Source: Aquipseudomonas ullengensis (GTDB taxonomy: Bacteria > Pseudomonadota > Gammaproteobacteria > Pseudomonadales > Pseudomonadaceae). Taken from it: DNA of 64,000 nt. The stretch covers positions 1 to 64,000 of the forward strand of contig NZ_JACJUD010000001.1 in assembly GCF_014174475.1 (NCBI RefSeq). The letters run 5' to 3'. Position 1 is the first letter of the stretch, and every line of letters starts with the position of its first letter. The notes under the pieces are model-generated. The model did not search any database and was not told where the DNA came from. It worked only from the letters and a program-made list of their open reading frames with translations. Positions 22,129 to 32,751 of this stretch are shown here, piece by piece. A program made the translations under genes and the position numbers.

Positions 22129-24042
22129 TCAGGTCGCCAGGTAGGACGAGCGGGTCAGCCCCAGGCGCAAGGCATCCAGGTACTGGGTGCGCTCGCGGGC
22201 GGTGAGCTTGGCGCTGGCCACCTTGTCGCGGTAGTAGGTCATCAGCTCCTCGGGCGACAGGTGCACGTAGCGCAGCATGTCCTCGATGGTGTCGTGGTTC
22301 TCGATACCGGCGTGGTACGCGCTGCCGTCGGCGTTCTGGTAGATGTTCACCGAGTCGGTATCGCCGAACAGGTTGTGCATGTCGCCGAGGATTTCCTGGT
22401 AGGCGCCGACCAGGAAGATGCCCAGCACATAGTCTTCACCCTCGCGCAGCTCATGCACCGGCAGGCTGGTCTCGATGCTCTGCTCGTCGACGTACTGGCG
22501 GATCTTGCCATCCGAATCGCACGTCAGGTCCTGCAGCACCGCACGGCGCAGGGGCTCTTCGTCCAGCCGGTTGAGCGGCAGGATCGGCAGGATCTGGCCG
22601 ATGGCCCAGGTGTCCGGCAGGCTCTGGAATACCGAGAAGTTGCAGATGTACTTGTCGGCCAGCTTGTCGTTGAGCTCGTCGAGCACCGCACGGTGCGAAC
22701 GCTGGCGCGCCTTGAGCTGGTTGTGCAGGCGACGGCAGATGGCGAAGTAGCACTGCTCGGCCAGGGCCTTCTGCGGCAGGTCGAGCTTGCCGGCGGAATA
22801 CTGCGCCGCCACTTCCTCGATGAAGTGAGTGGCGCGCCAGTAGCTCTCGGCGACCATTTCCGGGTCGGTATCACCGAGCAGCTCGATCAGCGCCTGCAGG
22901 ACTTCCGGCTGCTCGACGGCGGGGTCGATGTGCGGCACGTCGTCGTTGTGCTTCTCCACATCGGTGACCTGCACGACCAGCACCGCATGGTGCGCGGTCA
23001 TCGCCCGGCCGCTCTCGGAGAAGATGTGCGGGTGCGGAATGCCCTGGCGGTCGCAGAACTCCTTGAGCATGTCGACCACTGTGGCGGCGTAGTCGTCCAT
23101 GTCGTAGTTGATCGAGCTGGCGTTGCGCGAATGGGTGCCGTCGTAGTCGACGCCCAGGCCGCCGCCCACGTCGATGTGATCGACCGGCAGGCCCAGCGAA
23201 CGCAGTTCGCCGTAGTAGCGGATAGCCTCGCGGAAGCCCTTGCGGTAGTCGGCGATGTTGGCGATCTGCGAACCCATGTGGAAGTGCAGCAGGCGAATGC
23301 CCTGGTCCAACCCGGCCTTGGTGAAGCGCTCGACCACCGACAGCAGCTGCGCGGCCGACAGGCCGAACTTGGACTTCTCGCCACCGGTGTCGGCCCACTT
23401 CGAGGACGCCAGTGAAGACAGGCGCACGCGCAGGCCGATCTGTGGGGCAACCTTCAACTCGGCCGCCTCCTCGATCACCAGCTGCACCTCGGATTCCTTC
23501 TCGATCACGATGAAGACGTTGTGGCCGAGCTTCTGCCCCATCAGCGCCAGGCGGATGAACTCGCGGTCCTTGTAGCCATTGCAGACGATGGTGCCGCCCT
23601 TCGGCGCCAGCGCCAGCACGGCCATCAGCTCGGGCTTGGAACCGGCCTCCAGGCCGATGGAGACGTTCTGCGTGGCGATGATGTTTTCCACCACCGCCTC
23701 CTGCTGGTTGACCTTGATCGGGTACAGCGCGGTGTAGCGATTGCCGTATTCCAGGCGCTCGATGTTGGCATCGAAGGCACCGGTCAGCTGACGCACGCGG
23801 TGCTGCAGGATGTCGGGGAAACGCACCAGCAGCGGCAGCGACAGGCCACTCTCGCGCAGGCCATCAAGCTGGGCGTAGAGATCGATCGGCGCGCTGTCGG
23901 GGCCGTTCGGGCGGACTTCGACGCGACCCGCGTCGTTGATCGCGAAAAAGCCGGCGCCCCAGTGGCGAATGCCATAGACACTGCGACTGTCGGCCGCGGT
24001 CCATTGGCTTCCGTCATCTTTGCGTGTACGTCGTGCGGCCAT
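22129..24042 (-). CDS. speA: Biosynthetic arginine decarboxylase SpeA
   Basis: A 637-residue PLP enzyme of the alanine-racemase-fold group that converts arginine to agmatine for putrescine and spermidine synthesis. The PLP lysine is K110 in [12 protein letters not shown]. Other family segments are [29 protein letters not shown] and [13 protein letters not shown]. Length and motifs match Pseudomonas SpeA. The start at 24042 has GGGAGA five bases upstream; another in-frame ATG lies 24 bases further out without one. It is a single-gene unit. Confidence 0.97.
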   Translation of the reverse strand: MAARRTRKDDGSQWTAADSRSVYGIRHWGAGFFAINDAGRVEVRPNGPDSAPIDLYAQLDGLRESGLSLPLLVRFPDILQHRVRQLTGAFDANIERLEYGNRYTALYPIKVNQQEAVVENIIATQNVSIGLEAGSKPELMAVLALAPKGGTIVCNGYKDREFIRLALMGQKLGHNVFIVIEKESEVQLVIEEAAELKVAPQIGLRVRLSSLASSKWADTGGEKSKFGLSAAQLLSVVERFTKAGLDQGIRLLHFHMGSQIANIADYRKGFREAIRYYGELRSLGLPVDHIDVGGGLGVDYDGTHSRNASSINYDMDDYAATVVDMLKEFCDRQGIPHPHIFSESGRAMTAHHAVLVVQVTDVEKHNDDVPHIDPAVEQPEVLQALIELLGDTDPEMVAESYWRATHFIEEVAAQYSAGKLDLPQKALAEQCYFAICRRLHNQLKARQRSHRAVLDELNDKLADKYICNFSVFQSLPDTWAIGQILPILPLNRLDEEPLRRAVLQDLTCDSDGKIRQYVDEQSIETSLPVHELREGEDYVLGIFLVGAYQEILGDMHNLFGDTDSVNIYQNADGSAYHAGIENHDTIEDMLRYVHLSPEELMTYYRDKVASAKLTARERTQYLDALRLGLTRSSYLAT

Positions 24043-24191
24043 CGAGGTCTCCCTGTTGCGAGTCAAACTGTCACCGACGGCGACAGGTTAGAGCGGATAA
24101 ATGACGATTGCTGGCTCCGGCCTGCGATAAGCCGACAGCCCAACCCAGGGGTTGACCCCCGAGCCTGTGCAGAAGTTTAGGAAACGCCCGG

Positions 24192-24563
24192 CTAGCCGCC
24201 GGACTTCTTGGCCTTGAAGCCGCGCTTGGTCAGTTCTTCGAGAAGCAGGTCGACCATGTCACCCTGGATCTCGATCACCCCGTCCTTCAAGCCGCCACCG
24301 CAGCCGCAGCGCTTCTTCAGCGCGCTGGCCAGCTCCTTGAGCGGCTCTTCGGCCAGCGGCACGCCGCTGATGGTGGTGACAGTCTTGCCGCCACGACCCT
24401 TGGTTTCCCGGCGCACACGGGCAATGCCGTCACCAGCGGGGATCAGGGTTTTCTTGCAGATGCAGGCATCCACTGGCTGGCTGCAGTCAGGGCAGTGCCG
24501 ACCGGCGTCGGTGGAATAGACGAGACCGCTCAGGGCGGAGAATGAAGCAGCTTTCTTGACCAC
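24192..24563 (-). CDS. yciH: SUI1/eIF1-like protein (YciH family)
   Basis: A 123-residue protein with the SUI1 fold over its second half (VRRETKGRGGKTVTTISGV, LKKRCGCGG, DVIEIQGD-like VIEIQGDMVDLLLEEL). The N-terminal part carries a small cysteine cluster, CPDC at 24-27 and CIC at 34-36, suggesting metal binding. Bacterial YciH is related to eukaryotic initiation factor 1 and is thought to influence start-codon selection under stress. AGGAAAA precedes the ATG. It sits between speA and the repeat-bearing gap. Confidence 0.88.
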   Translation of the reverse strand: MVKKAASFSALSGLVYSTDAGRHCPDCSQPVDACICKKTLIPAGDGIARVRRETKGRGGKTVTTISGVPLAEEPLKELASALKKRCGCGGGLKDGVIEIQGDMVDLLLEELTKRGFKAKKSGG

Positions 24564-24937
24564 CGGCTTTTCCTCTTGGGTTGGTCAGGATAGCGACTGG
24601 CTGACAGTCGTCAGCCGCGAGGCCCCACTCAGGCAGGGGCTGCGCATTGCGATCAGCGGCACCTAGCCTGGCGCTAGCTCGCGAGATCGCAACAACGAAA
24701 GCCTGATCATGGGTCAGGCCCTCTAAAGGTGGCGCAGTGTAAGGGCAAAAGGCCGGCGTGCTAAGTACGAGATTGCGCCATTGCTCGACGGATTGGCGAC
24801 GCCGTTCGGCATCTCGCACAAAGGTGTTTTGGAATACTGCACAAAGCCAGGTGCCACTAGGGCTGGACCCTGCTTTGTAGGAGCGAGCTCTGCTCGCGAA
24901 CGTTGGCGCGCAAGAGCTTCGCGAGCAGAGCTCGCTC
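24564..24937. other. Gene-free stretch with a REP pair at its far end
   Basis: Apart from an open minus-strand frame of poor codon character that also runs through the Nudix gene region, there is no supportable gene. The stretch contains CTAGCC/GGCGCTAG-type small dyads near 24666-24680 and ends in an inverted REP pair (24877-24941). Confidence 0.5.
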
Positions 24938-24941
24938 CTAC
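24877..24941. repeat. Inverted pair of Pseudomonas REP elements
   Basis: GTAGGAGCGAGCTCTGCTCG and its inverted copy, CGAGCAGAGCTCGCTCCTAC, face each other across about 17 bases. The layout and the GTAG end are those of Pseudomonas REP pairs mobilised by RAYT transposases. The Nudix stop codon (CTA, 24938-24940) lies inside the second REP, so the repeat sets the end of that protein. Confidence 0.85.
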
Positions 24942-25477
24942 ACCCCTGGGGTGGCCAGGTAGCGCTTGAGCGCTTCCAGCGAGTCCGGGCAGAAGGGTTT
25001 GTCTTGTGCGTCGCGCAGCGCCTGTTCGGGGGAGATGAAGCACGCTTCCAGCACCTCTTCCGGCTGCAAACGCAGCGGCGCATCGGAGACGGCAGAAAAC
25101 ACCGCGCCCCACAGGCGATTACCCGGCTGATCGAAGAAGAAGCGCCCGTGCTCGCGCAACGGCACATCGACGATACCCAGCTCCTCGGCCAGCTCGCGCG
25201 CCGCCGCCGTGGCGTAGCTCTCGCCTTCGTCGACCATGCCACCGGCCGCCACGTCCCAGTAGCCGGGATAGACCGCTTTGCTCAGGGTGCGCCGGTGCAC
25301 GCACAGCTCACCGGTGGAATTGAACAACAGGATGAAGGTGCCACGACCGATCAACCCGCGCTCGCGCAACTCGGCACGCGGCAGGCCGCCGAGGGGTTGG
25401 TCCTGCTCATCGACCCAGGCAATGCGCGAGGCATCGGAGGCGGCACGGTGGGCCGCCTCCTGCGCGGATATCGGCAC
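24938..25477 (-). CDS. Nudix hydrolase (YfcD-like)
   Basis: A 179-residue enzyme with a complete Nudix box running from GGMVDEGE to RELAEELGI (about 78-101). Upstream are WVDEQDQPLGGLPRAELRERG and FILLFNSTGELCVHRR, as in the YfcD/IDI-like subgroup. It should hydrolyse a nucleoside-diphosphate-linked substrate that cannot be named. The start is GTG at 25477, three bases after the stop of the DUF2333 gene, so they form one operon; TGAGGC lies just before it. Its last codon is in a REP element, suggesting the C-terminus was reset by REP insertion. Confidence 0.88.
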   Translation of the reverse strand: MPISAQEAAHRAASDASRIAWVDEQDQPLGGLPRAELRERGLIGRGTFILLFNSTGELCVHRRTLSKAVYPGYWDVAAGGMVDEGESYATAAARELAEELGIVDVPLREHGRFFFDQPGNRLWGAVFSAVSDAPLRLQPEEVLEACFISPEQALRDAQDKPFCPDSLEALKRYLATPGV

Positions 25478-25480
25478 GCC

Positions 25481-26548
25481 TCAGCCCTGGGTCAGCAGGG
25501 TGCGCAGGTCGATGATCGCCGCGTTGGCGCGGGAGATGTAGTTGGCCATTACCAGCGAGTGGTTGGCCAGCACGCCATAACCGCTGCCGTTGAGGATCAT
25601 CGGGCTCCACAGCGGCTCCTGCGCCGCCTCCAGCTCGCGGATGATCTGCCGCACGCTGACGGTGGCGTTCTTCTTCGCCAGCACGTCGGCGAAGTCGACC
25701 TCGATGGCCCGCAGGATGTGCGACAGCGCCCAGGCCTGACCACGGGCCTCATAGAAGACGTTGTCGATCTGCAGCCAGGGCGTTTTCACCTCTTCCTCGC
25801 TGACCGGAACCGCCTCACCCTCAACCAGCGGCTTGTCCGACAGATCGGTGTTCAGGCGTACCCGGCCAACGCTGGCAGACAGGCGCTGAGACAACGAACC
25901 CAGGCGCGTGGCGACATCGCCCAGCCAGTTGTTGAGGTTGTCGGCACGGGCATAGAACTGCGCATTCGGCTGACCTGGATCGGCCAGGCGCGCCAGGTAG
26001 CGGTCCAGCGACTTGATGCCTTCGCCATATTCGGACTCGGACGCCGGCAGCGCCCAGCTCTTGTTGTCGAAGTTGAAGCGCGGCTCGGCCTTGGCCAGGT
26101 CCGGGTCTTCGGTGGACTGCGACTGCGAGCGGGCGAAGTCCTTGCGCAGCGCGCGGGACAAGTCGCGCACCTGTACCAGCACGCCGTATTCCCAGCTCGG
26201 CATGTTGTCCAGCCACAGGCCGGGCGGCGCCAGGTCGTTGGACAGGTAGCCACCGGGCTTGTTGAGCAGGGTGCTGGACACCTGTTTCAGCGTCTCCACC
26301 GTGGTGTAGCCGCTGACCAGCTTGCGCTGGGCCTGTTCGGCCGCCGCCTGGGCATTCTGCTGCACCGGAAACAGCTCGGGCTCCTGGCTCCAGAACCAGC
26401 CGATGCCCATTGCACCGAGCAGGTAAAGGGCCAGCAGGGTACCCAGGGTTCGGCTCAGCCACAGGCCACCGAAGTAGCTGCGCGCCCCGTCCACGGAGTC
26501 ATCGACGTTGTCGCGCAGATCGCCCGCACGCTTTTTCCAGTCCAACAT
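25481..26548 (-). CDS. DUF2333 family membrane-anchored protein
   Basis: A 355-residue protein with one N-terminal transmembrane helix (LSRTLGTLLALYLLGAMGIGWFW, about 30-52) and a long helical periplasmic part. It matches DUF2333: WLDNMPSWEYGVLVQVRDLSRALRKDFARSQSQS and VFYEARGQAWALSHILRAIEVDF are family features. The function is unknown. The start at 26548 is preceded by AAGGACACTGCC; longer frames upstream have no ribosome binding site. It is upstream of and coupled to the Nudix gene, and divergent from gcbA. Confidence 0.88.
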   Translation of the reverse strand: MLDWKKRAGDLRDNVDDSVDGARSYFGGLWLSRTLGTLLALYLLGAMGIGWFWSQEPELFPVQQNAQAAAEQAQRKLVSGYTTVETLKQVSSTLLNKPGGYLSNDLAPPGLWLDNMPSWEYGVLVQVRDLSRALRKDFARSQSQSTEDPDLAKAEPRFNFDNKSWALPASESEYGEGIKSLDRYLARLADPGQPNAQFYARADNLNNWLGDVATRLGSLSQRLSASVGRVRLNTDLSDKPLVEGEAVPVSEEEVKTPWLQIDNVFYEARGQAWALSHILRAIEVDFADVLAKKNATVSVRQIIRELEAAQEPLWSPMILNGSGYGVLANHSLVMANYISRANAAIIDLRTLLTQG

Positions 26549-26799
26549 GGCAGTGTCCTTGATTACGTTCCTTTGACTATCCGACCCGCGATGGAGCCGG
26601 GAGTTGCCGGCTTGCACTATAAGTGAAGCGCGCCCGGTACGCAGTGGCCAACTCCAGTATCCTGCCGGCAAAAGCGGGCAAAGCAGCCAAAAGATGGAAA
26701 TCTGGCGTCAAATGACCGATGGTTATAGCGCTTAATCCGCCCAGTGGTAGCATCGAGCCATCATCCAGCCGGCAGGCTGGTCAGAGAACGACTGTAGCC

Positions 26800-28416
26800 A
26801 TGAACGAACACGAAGATCCCAGCCGCGACCGCCTCAAGCAGCATTTCGCCAAACGCGTGATCTACCAGGCCCGCCAGCTTCTGGAAGTCTGGCAACGCCT
26901 GCAGCAGTGCGAATGGAGCGCCGGCATCATGGCCGAGCTGACCGAGGCCAACCTCGGCCTGCTGCGCTATGCCGAACGCTTCGAGCAGGACGTGCACATC
27001 CACCTGGCTCGCTCCATCGGCAACTGCCTGGAAGCGGTGGAAGGCAATCGTGGGCGCCTGACCAGTCATCTGATCACCGAACTCAACCTGCTGATGCAGC
27101 GCCTGTCGCGCACCGGTCTGCGCCATGGCGACCAGTTCGAGCAGACCTTCCTGCCGCCACTGCGCAAGCCGGTGTACCTGGCCCTGCAGGATCTCGACCG
27201 CAGCGAACGCCTGGCCCAGCAGCTGGAATTCTTTGGCCTCAGCGCCCAGGCCCTGCCCAGTGCCGAGGCCTTCCGCGCGGCCATGGCCGAGCGCCACCCG
27301 GCGGCGATTCTGATGGAAGTGGACTTCGCCGGCCCCGGTCGCGGCCTGGAGCTGGCCAGCGAGGCCCAGCAAGGCCTGGAACAGAAGCTGCCGCTGCTGT
27401 TCTTCAGCCACGACGACACCGACACCCCGACCCGCCTGGCCGCGGTGCGCGCTGGTGGCGAAGAGTTCTTCACCGGCAGCCTAGACGCCTCGAGCCTGAT
27501 CGAGCGCATCGAGATCCTCACCAACGTCATGCACTACGACCCCTATAAAGTGCTGATCGTCGACGACTCGCGGGCCCAGGCCACCCACACCGAGCGCGTA
27601 CTGAACAGCGCCGGCATCGTCACCCGCACCCTGACCGAGCCGATCCAGGCGATGGCCGAGCTGGCCGACTTCCAGCCGGACCTGATCATCCTCGACATGT
27701 ACATGCCCGACTGCCACGGCACCGAGCTGGCCAAGGTGATCCGCCACAACGACCGTTACGTCAGCGTGCCGATCATCTACTTGTCCGCCGAAGACGACCT
27801 CGACAAGCAGCTCGATGCGATGAGCGAAGGTGGCGACGACTTCCTCACCAAACCGATCAAGCCGCGCCACCTGATCGCCACCGTGCGCAACCGCGCGGCA
27901 CGGGCGCGCAACCTGCGGGCGCGCATGGTGCGTGACAGCCTCACCGGGCTGTTCAACCACACCCACACCCTGCAGCTGCTCGAAGACGCGCGTTTCCGCG
28001 CCCGCCGCGATGGCCAGCCGCTAACCTTCGCGATGATCGACATCGACCACTTCAAGCGGGTCAACGACACCTACGGCCACCCCATGGGCGACCGGGTGAT
28101 CAAGAGCCTGGCGCTGTTTCTCAAGCAGCGCCTGCGCAAGACCGACCACATTGGCCGCTACGGTGGCGAAGAGTTCGCCGTGGTCCTGCCGGACACCGAC
28201 GCGGTCACCGCGGCCAAGGTGCTCGACGAGATCCGCCGGCGCTTCGCCGAGATCCACTACCCGGCGCAGCAGGGCGACCTGTCCTGCACCTTCAGTTGCG
28301 GAGTGGCCGAGCTGACCGATGGCATGGACATCAACACCCTGTCCAAGCAGGCCGACGAGGCTATGTACCTGGCCAAGCGCGGCGGACGGAACCGGGTGGA
28401 GATTCACCTCAGCTAG
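26800..28416 (+). CDS. gcbA: Diguanylate cyclase response regulator GcbA
   Basis: 538 residues: a helical N-terminal region (about 1-130), a receiver-like domain without a clear acceptor aspartate (about 145-250), a true receiver ([33 protein letters not shown], about 250-370) and a C-terminal GGDEF. The active site is GGEEF at 455-459, with RKTD five residues before it as inhibitory site. The order and context next to ctpL and dsbD match GcbA of P. fluorescens and P. aeruginosa, which makes c-di-GMP to promote surface attachment and affects dispersal. The start ATG follows GACTGTAGCC, with no strong Shine-Dalgarno. Confidence 0.9.
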   Translation: MNEHEDPSRDRLKQHFAKRVIYQARQLLEVWQRLQQCEWSAGIMAELTEANLGLLRYAERFEQDVHIHLARSIGNCLEAVEGNRGRLTSHLITELNLLMQRLSRTGLRHGDQFEQTFLPPLRKPVYLALQDLDRSERLAQQLEFFGLSAQALPSAEAFRAAMAERHPAAILMEVDFAGPGRGLELASEAQQGLEQKLPLLFFSHDDTDTPTRLAAVRAGGEEFFTGSLDASSLIERIEILTNVMHYDPYKVLIVDDSRAQATHTERVLNSAGIVTRTLTEPIQAMAELADFQPDLIILDMYMPDCHGTELAKVIRHNDRYVSVPIIYLSAEDDLDKQLDAMSEGGDDFLTKPIKPRHLIATVRNRAARARNLRARMVRDSLTGLFNHTHTLQLLEDARFRARRDGQPLTFAMIDIDHFKRVNDTYGHPMGDRVIKSLALFLKQRLRKTDHIGRYGGEEFAVVLPDTDAVTAAKVLDEIRRRFAEIHYPAQQGDLSCTFSCGVAELTDGMDINTLSKQADEAMYLAKRGGRNRVEIHLS

Positions 28417-28434
28417 AACGTGAACCAGGTCACC

Positions 28435-28463
28435 CTGTCACGATCCTGCAATCAAACCGCAAT
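28435..28463 (+). promoter_or_regulatory. Pho-box-like triple repeat upstream of ctpL
   Basis: CTGTCAC, CTGCAAT and CCGCAAT follow one another with 4-base spacers (GATC, CAAA), giving 7-mers at an 11-bp period. The PhoB consensus is two CTGTCAT-type 7-mers with a 4-base spacer; the first two match 6/7 and 5/7. The site ends 42 bases before the ctpL start, which fits activation of ctpL under phosphate limitation. Confidence 0.65.
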
Positions 28464-28505
28464 AACCTCGGCAGCACCGTTTTCCGTCGTCCGGTGCTGC
28501 CTTCC

Positions 28506-30470
28506 ATGCGTCTCAAACTGCTGACCAACCTGTCTACCGCCCTCCTTGTCACCGCCTGCCTGGCCCTGGCCGCCACACTCTGGTGGTCGGAGCAGGCGCT
28601 GGAGCGCCCCTACCTGCTGATGCAGCGCTACCTCAGCCTGTCGCAACAGTTCCAGCACCAGGTCGCCGGCAATATCCAGGACTACCTGGCGCGCGGCGAT
28701 GCCCTGCGCCACAAGCAGGCCAGCCAGGCCATCGGCGAACTGGAGCAGGCACTGGATGAACTGCCGCCAGACCTGGCCAGCAACCTGCGCCCCAGCCTCG
28801 ATGACCTGAGCCGCTTCACCGCCGGCGAACTGCTCGCTGCCGGCAAGCTGGCCGGTGACCCGCAAGGCCTGCTGCTGCAAGCCGAACGCGAAATGGCCGG
28901 CGTCCTCGAACAACTGGCCGAGTACGCCCACACCGACAACCCGGCCGCGAGCGCCTACCAGGCCCCGTTGTTCGCCGCCGCGCAGCACCTGACGCGCCTC
29001 GCCCACGCCCGCGACAAGCTGGTGAGCAGCGGCCGCAGTGAACTGGCCGACGACCTGCAGCGCGAGCTGACGGCCCTCGGCCAGCAAGCCGCCAGCCTCG
29101 ACGCCCTGCCCCTGCTGGGCGTGAGCGCCAGCAGCGAGTCAAGTAGCAACAACTTTGCCGCGATGATGGGCCTGGCCAGCGACGACACCCAGCAACAGGC
29201 CGAGGACAAAGGCATCGCCCTCAAGCGTGAATTCGCCAGCCTGCTCACGCGCTACCCCGGCGAACTGGCGCGCACCCGCACGCTGATCGAGCAGCGCAGC
29301 GGCCTGGCGCGCAATACCGAGGAAAAGGTCGCCAGCCTGCAACAGGCGCTGGCCGCCCTGGAGCCCGCGGTGCTCGCCGAGCACGGGCGCATCCAGGCGG
29401 AGGTGCGCCTGATCCAGGGCCTGATGATCGGCCTGATCCTGCTGATCGCCCTGACCCTCGACCAGATCCAGCGCCGCCTCAGCAACGTACTCGGGCGCCT
29501 GGCGCCGGCATTGTCGCAATGGGCCGCCGGCGACTTCGCCGACGACATCGCCCTGCAGGTGCGTACCCGCGAGATGCACGACATCGAGGACTCACTGAAC
29601 CGCCTGCGCCGCTACCTGGTGGAGCTGGTCGGCACCATCCACCAGCACGCCGGCGAAGTGGCCGGCAGCAGCCGCACCCTGGCCGACCTCAGCCAGGGCC
29701 TGCACGGCGGCGCCGAGCGCCAGCTGGCCGACACCGCGCAGATTCGCGATGCCCTCGGCGAACTGGAGGGCACCATCGCCCAGGTCGCCACCGATGCCAG
29801 TCACGCTGCCGACGCCAGCCGCTCGGCCAGTCGCGCCGTGGAGCAGGGACAGCGGGTGATCGAGCAGAGCCTGGCCGGCCTGCATGAACTGGTTGGTGAA
29901 GTGCAGGGCAACGCCCTGTCGATCGAGCAACTGGCCGCCGAAACCGACACCATCGGCCAGGTGCTGACGGTGATTCGCAGCGTCGCCGAACAGACCAACC
30001 TGCTGGCGCTCAATGCCGCCATTGAAGCGGCACGCGCCGGCGAGATGGGCCGTGGCTTTGCCGTGGTCGCCGAGGAAGTGCGCTCGCTGGCCCAGCGCAC
30101 CAGCGGCGCCACCGAGGAAATCCAGCAACTGATCGCCCGCCTGCAACTTGCTGCCCAGCAGTCGGTAGCGGCCATGCGCGCCCAGGTCGAACATGCCGAA
30201 GCCACCGCTGGCAAGGCCGAACAGGCCGATGGCGCCCTCGACGAAGTGGTGGTGTCGATCCGCACCATCGCCAGCATGGCCGAGCGCATTGCCGAAGCCA
30301 CCGCCCAGCAAGGCGGCGCGGCCAGCGAGATTCGCGATCACAGCGAGCGCATCCACCGCCTCGGCGGCGACAACCTGGCGCGCATCGGCGAAGGCCGCCA
30401 ACAGGGCGAACAGCTGTTGCTGCTCGGCGGCCAGCTGCATACGGCAGTGCAGGCTTTCCGCGTCGGCTAG
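28506..30470 (+). CDS. ctpL: Methyl-accepting chemotaxis protein, CtpL-type phosphate receptor
   Basis: 654 residues: N-terminal helix ([23 protein letters not shown]), a large all-helical periplasmic domain of about 290 residues, a second helix ([17 protein letters not shown]), HAMP, and a signalling domain with [21 protein letters not shown]. The helical sensor and the gene order (gcbA before, dsbD after) match CtpL of P. aeruginosa, which mediates attraction to inorganic phosphate at low concentration. A Pho-box-like array lies just upstream, supporting that role. The start at 28506 begins the first helix; the longer frame overlaps gcbA. The ligand is inferred from context, not from binding residues. 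Confidence 0.82.
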   Translation: MRLKLLTNLSTALLVTACLALAATLWWSEQALERPYLLMQRYLSLSQQFQHQVAGNIQDYLARGDALRHKQASQAIGELEQALDELPPDLASNLRPSLDDLSRFTAGELLAAGKLAGDPQGLLLQAEREMAGVLEQLAEYAHTDNPAASAYQAPLFAAAQHLTRLAHARDKLVSSGRSELADDLQRELTALGQQAASLDALPLLGVSASSESSSNNFAAMMGLASDDTQQQAEDKGIALKREFASLLTRYPGELARTRTLIEQRSGLARNTEEKVASLQQALAALEPAVLAEHGRIQAEVRLIQGLMIGLILLIALTLDQIQRRLSNVLGRLAPALSQWAAGDFADDIALQVRTREMHDIEDSLNRLRRYLVELVGTIHQHAGEVAGSSRTLADLSQGLHGGAERQLADTAQIRDALGELEGTIAQVATDASHAADASRSASRAVEQGQRVIEQSLAGLHELVGEVQGNALSIEQLAAETDTIGQVLTVIRSVAEQTNLLALNAAIEAARAGEMGRGFAVVAEEVRSLAQRTSGATEEIQQLIARLQLAAQQSVAAMRAQVEHAEATAGKAEQADGALDEVVVSIRTIASMAERIAEATAQQGGAASEIRDHSERIHRLGGDNLARIGEGRQQGEQLLLLGGQLHTAVQAFRVG

Positions 30471-30821
30471 GTCGCTCAGCATTGAATGGCGTCACCACGG
30501 CGCATCTGTCCGTGGAACGATTCAGCCTGAACTCCCAGGGCCTCTCCCCTCACCCCAGCCCTCTCCCGGAGGGATAGGGGGTCCGTCCGAGGTATCTCCA
30601 GGCTCAGCGTTCAGCCCCACGTCGATCAAGCCCCCTCTCCCTCCGGGAGAGGGCTGGGGTGAGGGAGCGGCAGTCATCACAACCCCCAAGAACCTGCTCA
30701 CCACGAATGGCGACCTCCGGTCGCCTGGCAATATCCGCTGACACCCTGCGGCATGCCGTCTTATGGGGTCGGCCCGCCGACTTGGGTATGATGCCCGCCA
30801 AGTCCGTTGTGCGAGCCTCCC
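30471..30821. other. Gene-free stretch with a long inverted repeat
   Basis: The gap between ctpL and dsbD contains one perfect 27-bp inverted repeat (30547-30573 with 30639-30665) and otherwise nothing recognisable as a gene. The dsbD promoter should lie in the last 100 bases; no clear -35/-10 pair was found. Confidence 0.6.
30547..30665. repeat. Perfect 27-bp inverted repeat with 65-base spacer
   Basis: The left arm starts CCCTCACCCCAGCCCTC and ends CGGAGGG; the right arm, from CCCTCCGGGAG to GGGTGAGGG, is its exact complement over 27 bases. The arms belong to the same family as the repeats at 123-418 and 47597-47640. It could form a large hairpin in the transcript between ctpL and dsbD. 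Confidence 0.85.
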
Positions 30822-32630
30822 ATGCACCGTCTGCTGCCCCTGCTCCTGTTGCTGCTCACCCTGCCGGCCATGGCCGGGTTGTTCGACAAGTTGCCCGACG
30901 CCCCCCTGGGCGCGCCCCTGAACAACAGCAGCGACTTCCTGCCCGTGCGCGAGGCCTTCCGCCTGAGCCTGGTGGAAAGCACGCCGACCTCGGTCAAGCT
31001 GCGCTTCGTCGCGGCCGAGGGCTACTACCTCTATCGCCACCGCTTCCAGTTCCGTATCGAGCCCAGCGACCTGACGCAGGGCGAAGCCGTGCTGCCGGCC
31101 GGCAAGCCCAAGCACGACGAATACTTCGGCGACGTCGAGGTGTATTACGGCATCACCGATGTCGAGCTGCCGCTGAACAACAGCTACAAGCTGCCGTACA
31201 CCCTGCATGTCACCTACCAGGGCTGCGCCGACAAGGGCCTGTGCTACCCACCGGAAACCGAGCGCCTGGAGGTCGAGGGCAGCAACCAGGCCGCGACGAA
31301 TGAAGCCACCTCCGCCACCCCCAGCGTAAACGCCACATCGCCGGCGACCGCATCAGGCTGGAGCTGGAAGGAGCTGGCGCTGTTCTTCCTTGGCGGCCTG
31401 GGCCTGGCCTTCACCCCCTGCGTGCTGCCGATGCTGCCGATCCTTACCGGCGTGGTCCTGCGCGGCCAGCCTGGCGGCCTGCGTAGCCTGGTGCTGGCGC
31501 TGGCCTACGTGCTGCCGATGGCCATCAGCTTCGCCATCCTCGGCGCGCTGATGGGCCTGTTCGGTGCCGAACTCAATCTGCAGGCCCGCCTGCAATCGCC
31601 CTGGGTGCTGGTGCCCTTCGCAATTTTCTTCGCCCTGTTCGGTGCGGCCAGCCTGGGCTTTCTCGAACTGCGCCTGCCGCAGGCCATCGACGGCCCGCTG
31701 CAACGCCTGAGCCAGCGCCTGCGCGGCGGCACCATCCTCAGCGCCGCTGCGCTTGGCGTGCTCAGCAGCCTGCTGGTGTCGCCCTGCGTCTCGGCCCCGC
31801 TGGCCGGCGCGCTGCTGTATATCAGCGCCAGCGGCGACGCCCTCGGCGGCGGCCTCAAGCTACTGGTGCTGGGCCTGGGCATGGGCACGCCACTGGTGCT
31901 GTTCGCCGTCGGCGGTGGCGCGCTGCTGCCGAAGTCCGGCAACTGGATGATCGGCGTACGCAACCTGTTCGGTGCGCTGCTGATGGCGGTCGCCGTCTGG
32001 CTGCTCGAGCGCGTAGTGCCGGGCCCAGTCGCCCTCGCTTTGTGGGGCCTGCTGGCCGCTGGCGTCGCCCTGTGGCTGGGTGCGCTAGAACTGACGCCGA
32101 AGACCCATCACCAGAAGCTGTCTCAGCTGATCGGTCTGCCGCTGCTGATCTACGCCATCGCCGCCTGGTTCGGCGCCCTGCAGGGTCACAACGACCCGCT
32201 GCGCCCGCTGGGTCAGTCGGTGGTTGCCAGCAGCAGCGTACAAGCCGCACCGGCCAGCGCCACCTGGCAGACCGTGACCAGCCCCGCCGAGTTGGACGCC
32301 GCCCTCGCTGCGGCGAAAAGCGCTGGCCAGCCACTGCTGCTCGACTGGTACGCAGACTGGTGCATCAGCTGCAAGGTGATCGAACGCGAAGTGCTCACCG
32401 CCCCCGAGGTGACGAGGCAGTTGAACGGCCTACGCCTGATCCGCTTCGACATCACCGAAAGCAACCCGGCGCAGCGCGCGCTGCTCGACCGCTACCAGCT
32501 GTTCGGCCCGCCGGCGATCCTGTTCTTTTCGGCAAAGGGTGACGAAATGGCCGATCTGCGTGTCGTAGGTGAAATCGGCGCCGCCGACTTTGCCCAACGC
32601 CTGACCCAGGCCGCTGCCCGCCAGAACTGA
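30822..32630 (+). CDS. dsbD: Thiol:disulfide interchange protein DsbD (DipZ)
   Basis: A 602-residue membrane protein that carries electrons from cytoplasmic thioredoxin to periplasmic DsbC/DsbG and cytochrome maturation. A signal peptide ([15 protein letters not shown]) precedes the alpha domain, with its cysteine pair in [12 protein letters not shown]. The eight-helix core has one catalytic cysteine each in [11 protein letters not shown] and [12 protein letters not shown]. The C-terminal thioredoxin-like gamma domain has WCISC in [14 protein letters not shown]. All six redox cysteines are present. The start at 30822 begins the signal peptide. Confidence 0.96.
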   Translation: MHRLLPLLLLLLTLPAMAGLFDKLPDAPLGAPLNNSSDFLPVREAFRLSLVESTPTSVKLRFVAAEGYYLYRHRFQFRIEPSDLTQGEAVLPAGKPKHDEYFGDVEVYYGITDVELPLNNSYKLPYTLHVTYQGCADKGLCYPPETERLEVEGSNQAATNEATSATPSVNATSPATASGWSWKELALFFLGGLGLAFTPCVLPMLPILTGVVLRGQPGGLRSLVLALAYVLPMAISFAILGALMGLFGAELNLQARLQSPWVLVPFAIFFALFGAASLGFLELRLPQAIDGPLQRLSQRLRGGTILSAAALGVLSSLLVSPCVSAPLAGALLYISASGDALGGGLKLLVLGLGMGTPLVLFAVGGGALLPKSGNWMIGVRNLFGALLMAVAVWLLERVVPGPVALALWGLLAAGVALWLGALELTPKTHHQKLSQLIGLPLLIYAIAAWFGALQGHNDPLRPLGQSVVASSSVQAAPASATWQTVTSPAELDAALAAAKSAGQPLLLDWYADWCISCKVIEREVLTAPEVTRQLNGLRLIRFDITESNPAQRALLDRYQLFGPPAILFFSAKGDEMADLRVVGEIGAADFAQRLTQAAARQN

Positions 32631-32751
32631 AACGCTTCATATTCTTGCAGCAAATTTCGGCCATCGTGTTGCCTACTGCTGGCAACTGGACAGTTCCCAG
32701 CGCATTCGGCATAGTCCCGGCCATTCCCAGGTCATAACAAGGACAAAGCCC

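Noticed and set aside
24487..25242. Minus-strand open frame through the gap before the Nudix gene
   Set aside because: It runs through REP sequence, overlaps the real Nudix and YciH genes in another frame and has no ribosome binding site.
26707..26716. GTCAAATGAC upstream of gcbA as a FleQ site
   Set aside because: It is much shorter than the FleQ pattern and a 10-bp dyad of this kind is expected by chance.
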